NCBI GenBank assembly: GCA_000715605.1
Contig: KL568522.1
Location: 145,840-152,632 of the forward strand
Direction of reading: 5' to 3'
Length of the DNA stretch: 6,793 bases
From: Streptomyces speibonae
Lineage (GTDB): Bacteria; Actinomycetota; Actinomycetes; Streptomycetales; Streptomycetaceae
This document shows, one piece after another, positions 4,867 to 6,793 of the stretch. The notes beneath the pieces were generated by a model. That model was not told where the DNA came from. It ran no database searches and worked only from the letters and a program-made list of their open reading frames with translations. A program made the translations under genes and the position numbers. The first letter of the stretch is position 1. Each line of letters opens with the position of its first letter.

Positions 4867-6542
4867 AACTCTCACCCTCCGGACACACCGACACCTTCGC
4901 CCGCGACAACCTGCCGCCCTTCGAGCAGTGGCCGGCCCTGGAGTTCGGGACCGACCTGCTGCGCTATCCCGAGCGGCTGAACGCGGCGACGGAACTGATC
5001 GACGTACCGGCGGCCCGCTTCCCCGACCGCGTCGCCCTGAGCACCCCCGACGGACCGCGCTGGACCTACTCCGAACTCCTCGTCCGGGCCAACCAGGTGG
5101 CGCAGGTGCTCACCGAGGACCTGGGGCTCGTACCGGGCAACCGTGTGCTGCTGCGCTCACCCAACACCCCCTGGGCCGTGGCCGCCTGGCTCGGCGTGCT
5201 CAAGGCCGGCGGTGTGGCCGTCGTGGCCTTCTCGGCTCTGCGCGCCCGTGAGCTGGCCCCGATCGTGCGGAAGACTCAGCCGGGCTTCGCGCTGGTCGAC
5301 CACCGGCACGTCGAGGACGTCGAGACGCTCCGGGCCACGGTCGCACCGTCGCTGCGCGTCGTCGTGACCGGCGGTCCGGACGACGGCGACCTGATCCGCA
5401 GGGCGGAGACGAAGAGCGGCAGGTTCACCGCCGTCGACACCGCCGCCGACGACGTCGCCCTGTTCTGTCCCACCTCGGGAAGCACCGGCACGCCGAAGAT
5501 CTGCACCCACTTCCACCGTGACATCCTGTCGGTCGACAACACCTTCGGGAAGCATGTCCTCAAGCTCCGGCCCGACGACGTCGTCTCCTGCACCGCACCC
5601 CTGGCCTTCACCTTCGGCCTCGGCATGCTGGTGGTCTTCCCGCTGCGCGCCGGGGCGTGCGGCTTCCTGACCGAGTCCGCCGCACCGGCCCGGCTCGCGG
5701 ATCTGCTCCCCGACGACGGTGTGACGGTGCTGGCCACCGCGCCGACCGGGTACAAGCAGATACTCGACGCCGGCAAGGCCCACCGGCTCGCGGGACTGCG
5801 CACCGCCGTCAGCGCGGGCGAACACCTCCCCGTCCAGGTCTGGCGCCAGATCAACGAGGCGACCGGACTGAGCATCGTCGACGGCATCGGCGGTACCGAG
5901 ATGCTGCACATCTACCTCTCGGCCGCCGGCGAGGACATACGCCCCGGGGCCACGGGCAAGCCGCTGCCCGGCTACCGCGCCACCATCCTCGACGCGGACG
6001 GCAACGAGGCCGGGCCCGGTGTCGCGGGCAGGCTGGCCGTGCGCGGGCCCGTCGGCTGCCGCTACCTGGCGGACGAACGTCAAGGCGACTACGTCCAGGG
6101 TGGATGGAACCTCACCGGCGACACCTTCACCCAGGACGAGGACGGCTACTTCCACTTCACTGCCCGCGCCGACAGCATGATCGTTTCTTCTGGCTACAAC
6201 ATCGCCGCACCGGAAGTGGAGGCCGCCCTCGACGACCACCCGGACGTGCAGGCGTCGCTCGTCGTCGGCAAGCCCGATCCGCTGCGCGGGGCGCTGGTGT
6301 GCGCGTTCGTGGTCCTGCGCGACGGCGTGGCCGGCGGCGAGGCGAAGGCCGAGGAACTACAGGGCTTCGTCAAGAGCACCCTGGCGCCCTACAAGTACCC
6401 GCGGGAGGTGCGCTTCACGGACTCGCTGCCCCGCAACGCCAGCGGCAAGCTGCAGCACTACGTGCTGCGCAGGCTGGTGGAGGAGGAAGCGGCCAGGTCG
6501 GCCGAGGAAGCCCAGGAAACCAAGGACGGGACGGGACGATGA
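4863..6542 (+). CDS. Benzoate/2-aminobenzoate-type CoA ligase (AMP-forming)
   Basis: 559 residues. GTG at 4863 overlaps the thioesterase stop (GTGA) and has GGGAGGG about 5-6 nt upstream. It is an ANL-superfamily adenylating enzyme: phosphate loop TSGSTGTPK (204-212), DGIGGTEMLHIYLSA (340-354), nucleotide-binding D420 in NLTGDTF, hinge region RADSMIVSSGYNIAAPEVE, and catalytic K529 in LPRNASGKLQ. The N-terminal HTDTFARDNLPPFEQWP and the GGTEMLH motif resemble 2-aminobenzoate-CoA ligases and benzoate-CoA ligases (which read GIGSTEMLH). Expected reaction: aryl carboxylate + ATP + CoA gives aryl-CoA + AMP + PPi. The following gene encodes a hydroxylase of the aryl-CoA type, which fits an anthraniloyl- or salicylyl-CoA route. 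Ring substituent preference cannot be read from these motifs. The C-terminal tail (about 540-559) is Glu/Lys-rich and likely disordered. Confidence 0.9.
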   Translation: MKLSPSGHTDTFARDNLPPFEQWPALEFGTDLLRYPERLNAATELIDVPAARFPDRVALSTPDGPRWTYSELLVRANQVAQVLTEDLGLVPGNRVLLRSPNTPWAVAAWLGVLKAGGVAVVAFSALRARELAPIVRKTQPGFALVDHRHVEDVETLRATVAPSLRVVVTGGPDDGDLIRRAETKSGRFTAVDTAADDVALFCPTSGSTGTPKICTHFHRDILSVDNTFGKHVLKLRPDDVVSCTAPLAFTFGLGMLVVFPLRAGACGFLTESAAPARLADLLPDDGVTVLATAPTGYKQILDAGKAHRLAGLRTAVSAGEHLPVQVWRQINEATGLSIVDGIGGTEMLHIYLSAAGEDIRPGATGKPLPGYRATILDADGNEAGPGVAGRLAVRGPVGCRYLADERQGDYVQGGWNLTGDTFTQDEDGYFHFTARADSMIVSSGYNIAAPEVEAALDDHPDVQASLVVGKPDPLRGALVCAFVVLRDGVAGGEAKAEELQGFVKSTLAPYKYPREVRFTDSLPRNASGKLQHYVLRRLVEEEAARSAEEAQETKDGTGR

Positions 6543-6773
6543 GGATCGCCATTGCCGGTGCGGGCCCCGGTGGTCTGTACTTCGCCGCGCTCATGAAGGG
6601 GCTGGACCCGGCACACGAGGTCACCGTCTGGGAGCGCAACGCCCCCGACGACACCTTCGGCTTCGGGGTGGTCTTCTCCGACGAGACCCTCGGCGGGATC
6701 GAGGGGGCCGACCCGGTCGTCCACGACGCCATGGAAAGCCGGTTCGCGCGCTGGACCGACATCGACATCACCC
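6539..6773 (+). CDS. FAD-dependent salicylyl-CoA 5-hydroxylase / 2-aminobenzoyl-CoA monooxygenase family, N-terminal fragment
   Basis: ATG at 6539 overlaps the ligase TGA as ATGA. Only 78 real codons remain before adapter sequence begins. The Rossmann FAD site is GAGPGG (residues 7-12) with E32 at the end of the second strand (HEVTVWERN), followed by DDTFGFGVVFSDETLGGIE, then SRFARWTDIDI. This opening is characteristic of salicylyl-CoA 5-hydroxylase and of the larger 2-aminobenzoyl-CoA monooxygenase/reductase, a hydroxylase fused to an Old Yellow Enzyme domain. The full protein could be about 400 or about 770 residues; the missing C-terminus decides. It hydroxylates the CoA-activated ring using FAD, NAD(P)H and O2. 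Apparent codons after 6773 are vector-like and not protein. Confidence 0.85.
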
Positions 6774-6793
6774 CTGTCTCTTATACACATCTC
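6774..6793. other. Nextera (Tn5) sequencing adapter left at the contig end
   Basis: Bases 6774-6792 read CTGTCTCTTATACACATCT, an exact copy of the reverse-complemented 19-bp Tn5 mosaic end used in Nextera libraries. The extra C at 6793 agrees with the read-2 adapter extension. Translation across it gives the tell-tale artefact peptides VSYTHL (plus strand) and MCIRDR (minus strand). It is library residue, not a transposon in the organism. Confidence 0.97.

Noticed and set aside
6458..6790. Minus-strand protein beginning MCIRDR
   Set aside because: Its start codon lies in adapter sequence and the rest is antisense to the ligase and flavoprotein genes.
6774..6793. End of a Tn5-family transposon in the genome
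   Set aside because: The sequence is the engineered mosaic end exactly at the contig edge, which marks library adapter.

Overview
The window looks like a contig end from Streptomyces or a close actinomycete. Evidence for this is very high GC with G/C-ending codons, frequent GTG starts, GGAGG-type ribosome binding sites, and a tap-type telomere-associated gene, a family tied to linear Streptomyces replicons. Base 1 lies inside a gene. The last 20 bases are not genomic: they are Nextera/Tn5 transposase adapter, so real sequence ends at about 6773.

Left part (1-2049), all on the minus strand. Bases 1-624 hold the N-terminal 208 codons of tap. Upstream of it is a 91-bp gap with three CGTACG palindromes exactly 11 bp apart. 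Next comes a translationally coupled pair: a free-standing alanyl-tRNA editing protein (AlaX-M type, 1291-1980) followed by an XRE-cupin regulator (716-1291). The pair has its own promoter region with GAAC/GTTC half-sites.

Right part (2050-6773) is an aromatic-acid catabolic locus. A Rid-family protein (2050-2481, minus) is divergent from a tightly coupled plus-strand operon. The operon order is FAH-family hydrolase (2570-3428, with one frameshift), small cupin protein (3440-3925), TesB-type acyl-CoA thioesterase (3922-4866), benzoate/2-aminobenzoate-type CoA ligase (4863-6542), and the N-terminus of a salicylyl-CoA 5-hydroxylase/2-aminobenzoyl-CoA monooxygenase-type flavoprotein (6539 to the contig end). 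Junctions overlap as ATGA or GTGA. The 88-bp divergent region carries a TTGACA box and two overlapping inverted repeats.

Inferred logic: the ligase makes an aryl-CoA, the flavoenzyme hydroxylates it, the thioesterase releases the hydroxy-acid, the cupin may open the ring, the Rid protein may hydrolyse an enamine/imine intermediate, and the FAH-family enzyme cleaves the acylpyruvate-like product. The substrate (anthranilate, salicylate or a relative) cannot be fixed from sequence alone. The most useful cautions are the adapter tail and the frameshift at a T4 run (3308-3311), which creates a false-looking FAH-cupin fusion. No tRNA, rRNA, CRISPR or insertion sequence was seen, and no gene-free stretch exceeds 100 bp.
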